Source of the DNA: Crossaster papposus
Lineage: Eukaryota > Echinodermata > Asteroidea > Velatida > Solasteridae
NCBI GenBank assembly: GCA_037893245.1
Contig: JBAIAA010000882.1
Location: 248,001-312,000 of the forward strand
Direction: 5' to 3'
DNA length: 64,000 nt
Position numbers and translations under genes: made by a program
Notes under the pieces: model-generated
The model's input: the letters and a program-made list of their open reading frames with translations, nothing else
Database searches by the model: none
What the model was told of the DNA's origin: nothing
Part shown: positions 1 through 12,400 of the stretch, piece after piece
Position numbering within the stretch: the stretch's first letter is position 1
Layout: each line of letters opens with the position of its first letter

Positions 1-208
1 TAGTCACAAAATATCTGGGTTTTTATGTACAAATGTTATCCATTAGAATGTACTGCAGTCTAGTGAGATGTTGCATTCCACTAGAACAATAAGGCTACAT
101 AAAATTGCGTTGAACTTGTTCAATTGAATCTATGTGTTCCTTTTCAATATAGTTATCTTTTACAACTGAGATTTCATCATTTTAATGGTCTATATCTTTT
201 CTCAACAG

Positions 209-3200
209 GTTATTTAAAGAAATGGAAAAGAAGTACAAGATTGCACAAGGTAAAATATGCTGCACAACCTGTCACCTGTAAATTTGCTCTTAATTTGTCC
301 ACTTTTTAATTTGTTTAGTAATTTTGTTTTTGTAACGATTGCTTGAAATGCACTTTATTTTGTTTTTGTTTTCAGAATTTAGTTTTGCTGTTGTGGTATT
401 CTTTTAAAATAAATTAAGTCTCTTGACTTAAACGTGTCAATTTCCATTGCTTATTCCTCCTATTTGAAGGATTTGAAATGGTTAGGGTTAAAATAACTAG
501 TTTAATGTTAGTTTCGTCTTCAAAATCTAAAATTGATATGGAGATTTTTCTTGCATTTTGCTTTTAGATAACACAAGAAAGCAAGAGGCCTCATACAAGG
601 TAACAACATTTTTCTTGAAAAAAAGAAAAGATTTGTGATCATGTTGAAACTAAAAGTCGGCAGACTAAAATTTAATAGAAAATATTAGACGAGAACGAGA
701 ATAGCTTTGAAGGCCTTGTAATTTGAAAAAAACCACCAAAACCAAACCACAGAATTTGGTATTATATGAATTCTCAATGCTGCGACACAGCACTGCCGCG
801 AAAAGTAGGACTATTCATGTTAGAATAATTTAGTAATTGATTATTTGAAAAAGCACCTGACCGAATATTCAAATATAAAGTTTTACAAAAGCCAGCTGTA
901 TGTTGCCTTTCTTGCTAGTCAAAAGTTGCATACAAAATACTCGGGATAAATATTATGAGATTTTAGAGTGTTTTGACGTAGGGCCTAAGTACTGAATAAT
1001 TGTCTAAAGAATTTGCTCAACTAAAAGAATATAGGTGTAAACAAAAAAATGTTACTGTTGACTAAAAAGTGGCATTTGGACAATTTAAAAATGACATCAC
1101 ATGTATGTGCACATATTTTCCCCGAATATTCAGATTGGGTGAAAAACTATTAAAATATTTGGTATATTGGAGACAGCCCTATTCCTCCATGCTAGAGAGA
1201 AGTACTTGTGGTCATGCTTACCTTGACTCCCCTATCCCAGTGCAAACCTCACAGTACATACAGTACAGTTGTACATTGTACCCAACGATTGTACCACCAC
1301 AAACCTGTCATACTGCCCTCTTTTGTCCTGTACATTACAGGCCAAGGTTGCCCAGCAGGCAACCACACACCGAGCCCAGTTAAAGTCTCTGCTTGATCTA
1401 GTGACTAGTGACAGCTGCCTGGATCAACCACTGTCACAAGTTGTCCAGTCTTCTCATGAAGTAAGTGTGATTCCTTAATTTATTTGGGCAGATGATTTGG
1501 ATGTTGAAACACTGATTATATGATTATGTACCTAGGACTGTGGGTTGTTCAATAGACCTATGCTGTCTGCACTGTGCATACATTTTGTACAGTAAGAGTA
1601 AAGAGCAATTAACTGTTGTGTTACTTTCACTGTGTGCACTGAATCTCTGTTGCAATCGCTGTGTTCATTGTAACTTGCAACTTGCACCATGCTTGCACTA
1701 AGGAGGAAATAGAATGAAAGTTTTTCCAAAAGTTATGGGTTACCGCCTAAAAAATTGAAAATGTGTGTCTCAGACACCTTGGAGATCTAGAGTTAAAAAA
1801 CTGTAAAGTATTTTTCTTTAATTTTAAAAGTTGGAGTATTATTATTGGGGTGTATGGAAGTCTATTTACAAGTGTGCAACCTGAAATCACAGTTGTGAGG
1901 GTCATTGCTTGGTCATTGAGTCCTGGCAGTTTATATCGTTGGATTGTTCGTTAAGATTTCAAGGAACTGCTTACGATTCTTACAAATGCTTCAGTGAAGG
2001 ACATAATCCCTGCAGGACAATGAGAGGTGTTTGTCATGAGGAAAATTGTTGGTCTCACAATTCATATTTGTTACCTTGATTTGTTTCAAGTATCATGACA
2101 GTGTTTTATTCTTCTATTCAGTATGTTTTAACAATAGACTTGGATGAAATTTGAAGGTGAAAAAACCCCAAAAACAAGCCCTTCCAAAACAGAGCTTTGA
2201 TAGTTTTTGAGGGAGATGAAGGGATCCTTTAACCTGCTTTAATGAGCTTCTGTTGAAATAATGAATGTCATTGTCAATTAAGCCCTTTTCACACTAGACA
2301 AATCTCAGGGTTGACGTAGGGTTGAAAGCATTTCACAGTTGAACATTTTCAACACTGCATCGACCCCGAGATTGTTTTCAACCCTGAGATTGATTTCAAC
2401 CCGGGTTGAACTCGACCCTGCTCCAGATCTATACCAGGGTTGAGCTTTTCAAACCGGGTGGCTCGCCCCAAAATGGTAGTAACTAATCAAATTGTGCTAA
2501 GTTTGCATGAAGCAATTGTGAAATGACACAGGGTTGAAAAAAACAAACACTTACCCGGGGTGGCAGCGGGTTTGCCCGGGTTGAGTGAAGTGTGAAAAAG
2601 GCTCAATGAGTGGAAAATAAGACCAAACTAACGACCTTGTACTGATACATGAAAATCATAAGGGTGGCCATGTATGTTGTAGTGTAACAGAATTTCTAAT
2701 TGAATTTTTTTTTACGAATAAGCTACAGGAAGGTATTTATCCCATCTAAAACAAATCTTTGCTCATAAAGAAACAAATGGATAGTTTTTTCAAAATGTGG
2801 TGTTTATTATACACAGTTGTGACTTGACAAACTAAAAGATTTCCATTAGGCCAAACAGTTTCCAATTTGTATTGACACAATCCGAATATAGTTGTTATTG
2901 TTAGTGTGGGTGAAAATTGCATGGGTAAAGACCACTTCATAGCACACACACCATGTGCCATGCGTTTGTAATAGACTGGACACTGATTGTTCTAGGCCAA
3001 TCAAATTACAGCATCCAAGCACATGATATAACAAACCAAACTAATTACCTTGTATACATCATAAGGTTGGAAACAAACGGAGAGTTATTTAAAAAATGTA
3101 GTATTTATAGTACACAGTTAACTTGACTTTTGACAAACTATTAGGAAATTCCTGTGAGGCAAAACAGTTTTGTATTGACACAATCTTCATCTGTTGTTTA

Positions 3201-6200
3201 ATTCCCCCTTAAATTTCCCCTTAAATTTTCCCTTGTAAACAGATACTACATTGTATGTAGGAAATCTTTCAGGCTGTCTTGCATATGAAGTTTACAGGAA
3301 GTATTTATGGAAAAAATTGACGAAAAGTAAAAGTGAAACGGGTATCTGGATATATGAACATGAAGAAGAGGAAACACAGTCCGCAAAACATACTGTACAA
3401 AACATAAATGTACTTTGTTAGCTTTGTGTAAAATAACATCTAATGTTGAAACCATGTTGAAATAACATTGAATCCAGTCTGGTATCTAAATTAAGTAATT
3501 AAGGTAAAAGGTTACTTGGGATAAGATCCGTGACGTTATGCCAAGAATGTTACGCAAATGCGTATCCTAATTATAATTAACATTTGCGCGTCGTGCCATT
3601 CATATCTGACCTGGCACATTCATACGCGCCCATTAATTCCGAATGACCTGTGACCCATGTTTTTGTGCTACGTCATAATCGCGCACGCACCACTGATTAC
3701 TAGCGCTCATCACAGTAGTGCGTTTCAATTGTTGCATTTAACTTCGTGTGAAGTAAGCGTTTATGACGTAGTCACTTACGAACTGGAATATATTTCTAAT
3801 CATTTTTTTTCTTCATGATTATTGAAGGAAATGAGTTCTGAACTGGCAGATGCGTTTTATTTGTTAGATTTATTTTGGTTAAAACACATCAGTACTTGCA
3901 ATGACGTCAATTTGTGGAAGTTGTCTCCTGGTTTCAACTTGAGTATTTTGAAATGTGTTCTTTAGTAACCCATTGGAAAGAAGATTAAAAGATTATAAAA
4001 AAAGGACAGAATCATGTGATATGAAAAACATTGAATGTGATACAAGGAAGAACATACAATTATTTCCTCTGTGATATGGAATGATTTAAAGAGCAATGAC
4101 AGTGTCAAAGCTTCCAATTTATAGTCATGCGATTGAAGCCATCAGAAGCATAACTTACTGGTATGTCACAGGATCCAATTGCCTAGGTAAGATGTAGAAT
4201 GTTTTGTTATGAGGTAAATCTCAAAACCTCAACAATACGAAATTACTTAATTATTATAACATTCCTTACTTGACTGTAGTTTCAAGCATCCTTTAAAATC
4301 ATGGCATCTAGTGTGCTGTTATTTTCAAGTAATGCAGATTAAAAATATATTTATTTCACCGATGGTCGGCCGACCGACCATCTTTGGAAAAAAATGAATA
4401 TTTTTAAATAGTGCACCGAATTTACCAATTAAATTTAGTAAAGTCCACATTTTGTTTGCAATCAGTAACACATCTGTGAATGGGACCCAAGCCAGCTAGT
4501 CTAGTTCCTTGACCTACCAATTCCAAGATATCTATAAATTGGGAACCAGATTACAAGAACATTTTCCCGATTGATTTTTCTAGCATCAATAAACACAAAA
4601 CTTTAAACAGGTTAGTGTAACAATAATTGCTACAAAATCGTCGCCCCCAAATTCATCCATATCTGACAATTACACAAAAAGCAAATTGATGATGTACATT
4701 TATACTACTACTAACATAAAGACACATAAGAATATAATTTACCTAAAATGTACACCTACATGTACATATACCGATTTGTACGTTTTCTGTGTTTTGTCAA
4801 GATGTACATGTAAAGTATGTGCAGAAAATTCACAGTTCAATTGAAATTTTAAGCCATTTTGTTGCTTCAAATAAAAAACACCAAAAAACATAAAGATAAA
4901 AATTGTTATTTGAAGACCAATTTCAAAGTACATATTCAGAATGTGCAGGCATGCATTCTTTTCTCGTATTAGCAGATTTAAATGGCAACGAATCAATGGA
5001 AAGGAAAAATTGTACTTGCAATAGATGAAAGTATTTGCAATGCACAACCCTTTTACCATCACAACAAAATTCTATATTACTGGATTATATTACTGTTATT
5101 ACTTTTATTACTGTTCCACTAATTACATGCACACATTGAGTACATGCCTATGCACACCAATACATGTACATACCATCAACATTTCAGAAGTGCGTAGGCT
5201 GTAAACATAGCCTTTGCCAAAGCTGGTTAAGAGTTTGTGTACATGCCAAAAATATAAATGATAATACCTTTCATTTTTTATGGAGTATAATATATCCAGC
5301 CTTTCCAACTGTCGTCATACAAAACATATTATTTAAAATAGAGAATTCCACATTTCAAGTGCAAAATACAAACACAGGTTTATTGTTTTGAACACTATTT
5401 GTTGTCTACAACTAAAGTAACAACCTTTGAAATACAACAACAAAAAATTAAAAATCGGGGTCATTTAAAAAAATTAAAAATACAATATTTAAACAGCTGT
5501 TCGATGAAGCTAGATCAAAGTTTTACCCCAAGAAAAACCCAACATTTTATAATTCCCTCGTATTCTCTGTTGGACTACACAGCACACTTTAACGCAAACT
5601 CAGTGAAATCAGGAAATGCCATTACAAATAAATTAGCAACTCGCAGCACTGAACATTTATTTGGTTTATAAAAGTGACCCGGATTATTTTGGTTAGGAAA
5701 ATATTTATGTGTCTTCAGCTGAAACAAAATAAAACAATATACACATGAACTCAAAATAGCTCTGTGTGGAACTTGCGGGGGAATTTATTGGACAATGTTA
5801 GACCTAACCTGCAAGGGCGTGTGAAAATTTCAAGTTGTATAGAAATTGATGGACTCGGTTCTGTTATAGGGTCAAGCATTTTTGTTCATGTTAATCGCTC
5901 GTGACATGTAGTGAATTGCCTATTCAATTATGGTTGTTTGTTGAGTATACTAAAGTTGTAAAGATGTGTTTCTATACATCCAAACAAATGGGCATTATAT
6001 TGGCACAGGGGGGAAAAATTGGGATTTTAGTTACTTACCCATAGAAGATTTTAAAAAAATTCTTAGAAGGCCTTACAACTTTTAAAAGATTTTTTTTCTC
6101 GAAATTGTTGTTTATTGAATTAGGATAAAGTGGGAGAGGGATAGGGATTTGTTAAACTTGGCAATCAAGTTGTAACCTACTACCGGTAGTACATTTTTCC

Positions 6201-9200
6201 TGAGAATTGAAATCCCCAGTCAAAATCCAATTGCATATTTTGTGGGAATCTGTTGGGATGGGTGTGGGACCCTAAACTAGTTTATCTTTACATTGGGTCA
6301 GGCATACCACCAGAATCCGAGTCCAATAGTTTGAGTGTAGAGTTTACCATAATGATGTTGGAATTCACAAGGATGGGAACAGTTTCGAGTATAAATCACA
6401 CTAGGGTTAGGGTTAATTATACAAAGTGTCAACCTGCATCCAGTTGGATTTTAGACTACTGTACGTGCTGTCCATTTTGGTCCACATTTAACACATATGT
6501 AGGCCATGTGTCTGGGAATTTTTTTCCCATTTTTGTTCAGTGCTGGTAAAATTGACTTGACAAGTCTGGACTGGTTTGGGTGAAAACTTCCGGAGTGCTT
6601 TATTTTTGTACATTGTTATTTTTGTCTTGGGCGTGATCAGTGTAGGAACAGTAACCCTATGTTTGTACCCCTTGATAGTGCCTGTTAATATTTGGCAGTT
6701 TACATAACTCAAGGTTATTTCTTTCTCATGAGCACAACCTATTTTTGTTAAGATTACTTTTTTTTATTTAGTGTTCAATGAACCAGGGAGACTGACAATC
6801 GTTTTCCCCCCTTATTGACATGTGTATTCCAATGCAGATTAAAATGTAGGATATGATCACTTATGATAAGTTTTGAGAAGTAGTGTCGAACAAGTATCGT
6901 TTCGTTGCAGTTTAGGGGCAACTTTTTTGTTAGAAACTTATAAAAAAATCACATAAAATCCAGTTTAATATTATTTTTCAACTCTTCAAGTAAAACTATA
7001 CAATACAAATTATTGGAATGTAAGTTACCCCCTGGGTGCCAAAGTTACCCCCTGGGTGCCAAAGTTACCACTGGGTGCCAAAGTTACCACTGGGTGCCAA
7101 AGTTACCCCTGGGTGCCAAAGTTACCCCTGGGTGCCAAAATTACCCCATTTTACAGTACCTGTAGAGCAGAAATGGTATTTGTGTATTGTGTAAGCTGAT
7201 CGAATTATATGCGAATGCGAACAGCAAATTTCAAGGTTCGTGACTCTTTTTTCCTGTCAGACTTCCAAGTGTGAAACAAAGCCAATATGTATTGTAACAT
7301 TAAATAAGTTGCCTGTTACTTAATTCCTTGGTTTCAGAGCAACGAGGGTTGCCGTAGCAATAAACAGGTGTTGGAGACCATTTTGGCCTACCTTGCGGGG
7401 CTCAAGACGCAGCTTGCTAAGGTCAGAGGTCAACTCATCTCATTGGTAAGTCTGACTGAAGTCTGTATCTAAATTTGGGGGTGGAAGAACTTTAATTAAA
7501 GAATTTTAAAAAATAATTCAAGCTATAACAATGGGAACTTTAATTTTTGTTCTTTATAAAACTCAAGTTTTTTGTTTTCCCTTAAAATTTTTTTTGTAAT
7601 TAATTTATCTAAAAAGTATTTGTATTTCTTTTATTTATGCCCCAGTTTTTTTTAGTACAGGGCTATAAAGATACTACTTATTACTTTTAGGGGGGGGGGG
7701 GGGGGGGGGCGGGGGGGGGCGGGGGGGGGCGGGGTTCTTAGAATTAGGGAAAAGAAAAAACCTTTATAGATGTTGTGCTTATAAATTCAAGGTCATTTAA
7801 TTCAATATGCCTTCAAACATTCCTGAGAAATTGAAACCCCTTTTCTGTTTTTAGGAATTCCTGTGTTTGGTAACTGAGGGTGGAATATGTGTGGGTGTGT
7901 TTTAATGTAGGGTATACCATGGAGCATAGAGGTAATTCTAGCCCCAGGCATGGAGGAATTCCTCCATGGGTACACAATGGGTGCACAGCTAGCACCCATT
8001 ACTGCAAAGTGCAAGGCTTTATATCATACTTTGTACATTGTAGGCCTACATGTACATGTTATAGCTGGGTTAGCCTTGAAGTCAGCAGACATGTTAAAGG
8101 CAGGATACACCATTTGCAGATATCGAAAATATTTACTACCAAATTATTAAGAAATATCTTACTCAATTGAAAGTAAATAATGATTCTAGGAATTCAGCAA
8201 AAGGATTGCGCTAGATATCCTGTAATTATTCAAAAAAAATGAATTTTGTGCTTTTCTCGGCATCCATGATTGTAAAACTTCGGAAAAGTCAGTTAAACGA
8301 TATTTACTATGAAATACAACCCCCCAAATCTACCCATTCATGATAATTCAAGCAATTACCAATGGTGTATACTACCTTTAATACAATGTAATACAAAAGT
8401 GGATCACATTGTGAAAGTATATTTCTTGGGGCTTCTTGCACTCTACTGGAAACAGTAATAGTCTAGGGCTCTACCGAATATACCGCATATATTTGAATAT
8501 TAGATTATAAACTAATATCTGAATATATTTTTTTTCCGTTTGAATATTTGAAAATTACAGTGGTACCATTTTAATCGTAAAGTTTCATTTTTTGTATGTC
8601 AGATTCTACTGTTTTGGGGTCGATAGTAATTTTTGTTGTCAACACTCATTTATTGGTCCCATTCTTTTAGCCGAGTTTATGATTATAGTCTTTTAATAGT
8701 TATGCATTATAAAAATACTGCAAAACACTTAGCAGTCTATGATTACTAGTATTACTGCATTCAAATGCGGGGGCGCTTTGTATGCAAGGCTGGCGTGTCA
8801 TGGTATATAAGGCTGGCGTGTCATGGTATATAAGGCTGGCGTGTCATGGTATATAAGGCTGGCGTGTCATGGTATATAAGGCTGGCGTGTCATGGTATAT
8901 AAGGCTGGCGTGTCATGGTATATAAGGCTGGCGTGTCTAAAACTTGATCGGCTAGTTTCAAGTATTCGAATACTCAATCAAGTGCATTTTTGAATAATCT
9001 AATGCTTAATTATTCAAAAATAAACAGCCCTATCGTGGTGTCATTTGTGTATCACATGCACATACCTACATGTCATGGGCATATTGGCATTGTCTGTGAA
9101 ACGTACACCATGTTCATACTTTCTTTTACTTTGTGAGTTTTCTGCACCATATCAGATAAAGGTAGGATACATCATTTGCAAAATGATTGCGCTAGATATC

Positions 9201-9497
9201 CTGTAATTGTTTTTCGAAAAATGAAAAACAAGAACAACTTGCCGACGCTGGCTAAAAACAAATTGTGTTTTTCTTACTTTTCTCAGCATCCATAATTGTA
9301 AAACTTCAGACAGGTCATAACATTTTTCTCGCTTTTCACAAACTGTCAGAAACGTGACAAGTTTTGCCTGGAGCACAGACAGCTGCGACTAAAGAGAGTG
9401 AGAGACCAAGAGGCCTGCAGCAAGAAGACCCTTCCCAGGGACTCTGGAGAAGGACGCGGCAGAGGAAGCAGAGACAGAAGTTGCTCTGTACTGTTAG
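209..9497 (+). CDS. Exons 1-5: N-terminal coiled-coil segment
   Basis: Exons are 209-249, 568-599, 1341-1460, 7338-7445 and 9350-9497. All have AG acceptors and GT donors, and they join in one frame. The product (about 150 residues) is charged and helical: it starts LFKEMEKKYKIAQ, continues DNTRKQEASYKAKVAQQ, then QVLETILAYLAGLKTQLAKV, and ends in a basic Gly/Arg-rich stretch. The pattern looks like a coiled coil. I do not recognise a named domain. Exon 5 ends in phase 1, which fits both the exon at 10556 and the open exon at 10306, so membership of the IRAG-like gene is likely but not certain. Confidence 0.6.
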
Positions 9498-12400
9498 GTA
9501 AGTCTGTCTTAAAGGTAGGATACACCATTGGTAAATGCTTGAATTATCAAGAATTGGTAGATTTGGGGGGTTGTATTTTATAGTAAATATCGTTTAACTG
9601 ACCTTTCCGAAGTTTAACAATCATAGAGGCTCAGAAAAGCACAAAAAACCAGCGTTTGTTTTCAACCGGCGTCGAGCAGTTATTCTTATGTTATCTTATG
9701 GCGATCGCAAATTTTTCTTTATACAATTCTATTTTTCGGAATTATTAAAGGATATCTAGCGCAATCATTTTGCTGGATGCATAGAATCATTATTTACTTT
9801 CAAATGAGTAGAATATTTCTTAATAATTCGGTAGTAAATATTTTCGATATCTGCAAATGGTGTATCCTACCTTTAAAGATAGTATACACCATCTGCCAAA
9901 GAAAATACCGTAAGTCGATATTTGAAGTTAAGAAAAATGGTTAAAATTTGTTGTCTCCCTGAAAATGGAATGGGACCCCCAGTTCATCATGCTGGTTCCA
10001 AATTTGCCTTTAGTTTTGCTCTGAGATGCATAGTTCTAGAGTTGTTAACAGACACGAACACACACCCATTCTCAAATTTATATTCTTGTGAAGACTTGTT
10101 GTTCTCGTATACAAAATTCTCGTAATGTCAAAGTGGTCCTATTTCAACCAGCGTCAACTTTCTGGGCTGTAACCCTCTACCCATCCTTTCTTAGACCTTA
10201 AGACCAAAGATAAACATGACCTGGAAATTCCTAGGTTCCTACAATAATCTCTATCATGAAACCTTGTGGAGACCTATTCACTCCAATTGTCCTCATTGTG
10301 TTCAGGTCTCCACTGGGTGGCGTTTTTGGAATCGCATTTCTGGATGGCGATCATGACCACTGTGGGCGTGTGGGCCGAGCACTGTGGACATGTGGGCCAG
10401 AGTATATACCACAGCGACATTGTTTTATACCACATAACTGCAGCGTACATCGACATTCAGAAGCAGATGATTTTAGCCCAAAAAGAAATAAACACAAAAT
10501 GGTAAATGATGTGACATGAAAACACATACACGTATATCCATATTGTTCTCACCAGATGCCCTGACTCTAGAAGTTATCGACAAAGCCTCTGAAGGCCAAT
10601 CCAACTCCCTCCTCCTGCATCACCAGAGCGCCGAGTTATCGAGGCAACAAACTGACCACCACTCGCAGGACGACAGTCTGGTAGACAGCCTAAGGGACGC
10701 GCCGGGTTCGTTGGTCGACAAACTGCACTTCAACCTTCTCTGCGAATTCAAAACCAAGAAGACACGGCTGGCATCGCAGACGGTGGCCACCCAGACGGAG
10801 ATCCGGCGGAGCCCGGACAGACTGGGCCGCCCTTGCTCGCGCAGCTGCCCCAGCTTCCCTAGCTCTCACTCCCAGACTAGCCTCCCCGACTCCCGCAACA
10901 GGGACACCAACACCCAAACGGAAACCGACTCTGCGGACGAGTTCAGGTTGCCCTCTTTGCAAACCACCAGAGGAGCCGACATCCGACAGGCTTATCTCGT
11001 TAGTCGACCGCCTGCGCTGAACTCGGCTATTCTCCTAGCGGTGAACGAGGCGTCGTCGCCCGGTGACAGCGCGTCGGACCTGAGTGATTCCTTCGTCACC
11101 GCCTTCTCCTCCCCCGTGAGCTGTTCGCCTTTGAGGGGTTCGTTCAAGGGTTCCCCGGAAAGAGACGACTTGTCTGATATTTTAGCGTCACCCCTAGCAA
11201 GGTTTGTATGGTTGTTGCCTGGACACAAAGAGGGTTGATTTAACCATTTCATTTTGATCACCCTGAAAATTATCTGCAAATCTGCGAATTGAACAAAAAA
11301 ATGTAACCTTTGCCTTAGAATCGGTGCCTAGAATCTAACTGTGCCTAAACACCTATTTTATGTGTACTAACCACCTAATGTAACTATCTGCGTTAGAAAA
11401 CCACTGCTAGATCTAACATCTAATCAGCTTAAGTCGCTGATAGAGAACCTCCCAAATAACTGCCTTACATTTTTAAAAGGATTTGTTGTTCCCCAAGTCT
11501 TAATAAACGAGACCTATCCCTTTTGCACTTCTAAAGACCAAGTTTGTATGTAGTATTGAAAGGATCAAAGGTAATCACTCAATGGTTAGAGTACAGTATT
11601 TCCTCATCGATTTCTGATTCTGGAGGTTTGCCCAACCCAGTGTAAAAGACTGTCCAGTACCCTAACAGATCCCAACCAAACCTGGTGTTGGAGTTTGACT
11701 AGATGGGGATTGTAGTGTCTCTACTAACCCCCTTCTCTGTCTTCCTAATTAACCCAGAAATGGCTCCCCGGATAGCCCTAATGCAACAGCAGCCAAGGAG
11801 CTGTCCAATAGCCAAGAGGAGTCCCCCAACATCCCTGTAGCTAAATCTGACATTAAGATTCAGTCTCTGCGTAGGGTATGTTGATACACCTAGGGCCTGT
11901 TTGTTTCATATGTGAGAACATGTGATTTAGCACTGTCCCAAAACAAACGGAAACACTCTCGAAAAAAAAATCTAAACACACGAGACTATTGTCGTCTGCT
12001 TCAAATGTTGTAGGTAGACAGGCTACTTGGGAGAGAAGCGATCTGAAGCTTAAATAACAAGTAAATCAAGTATTCAAATAAATACATTCGATCTTGTATT
12101 GTCACAAACACTTATTTCATGCTTTCAATCTTCAAAAATGCTAAAACAAATTCTCTGTCTGTCGCCATCTTGGATCTTGCGAGCAGGATCCGTTAAAAAG
12201 CTATCAACGCTCCGGATCACCGAATCTGCACGAAACAAACAGGCCCTTAGCTCTTACCACAAGGAAGACTTCAGTAAAGATGACTTGGTATTACTAAAAG
12301 CAACACACTCTGTGCTTACCGTTGGTTAAAGGATATTTCATGGACTGTCTAGGAATTTCTGTTTGTGTGTTTGCATGAATCCTTTTAGCTGATTGTGCAC

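Noticed and set aside
6402-6416. Telomere-like TTAGGG repeat
   Set aside because: Only two units in intronic DNA; chance.
11892-12329. Plus-strand frame starting MSQTLISCFQSSKML
   Set aside because: It reads through the right half of a MITE and has no splice or homology support.
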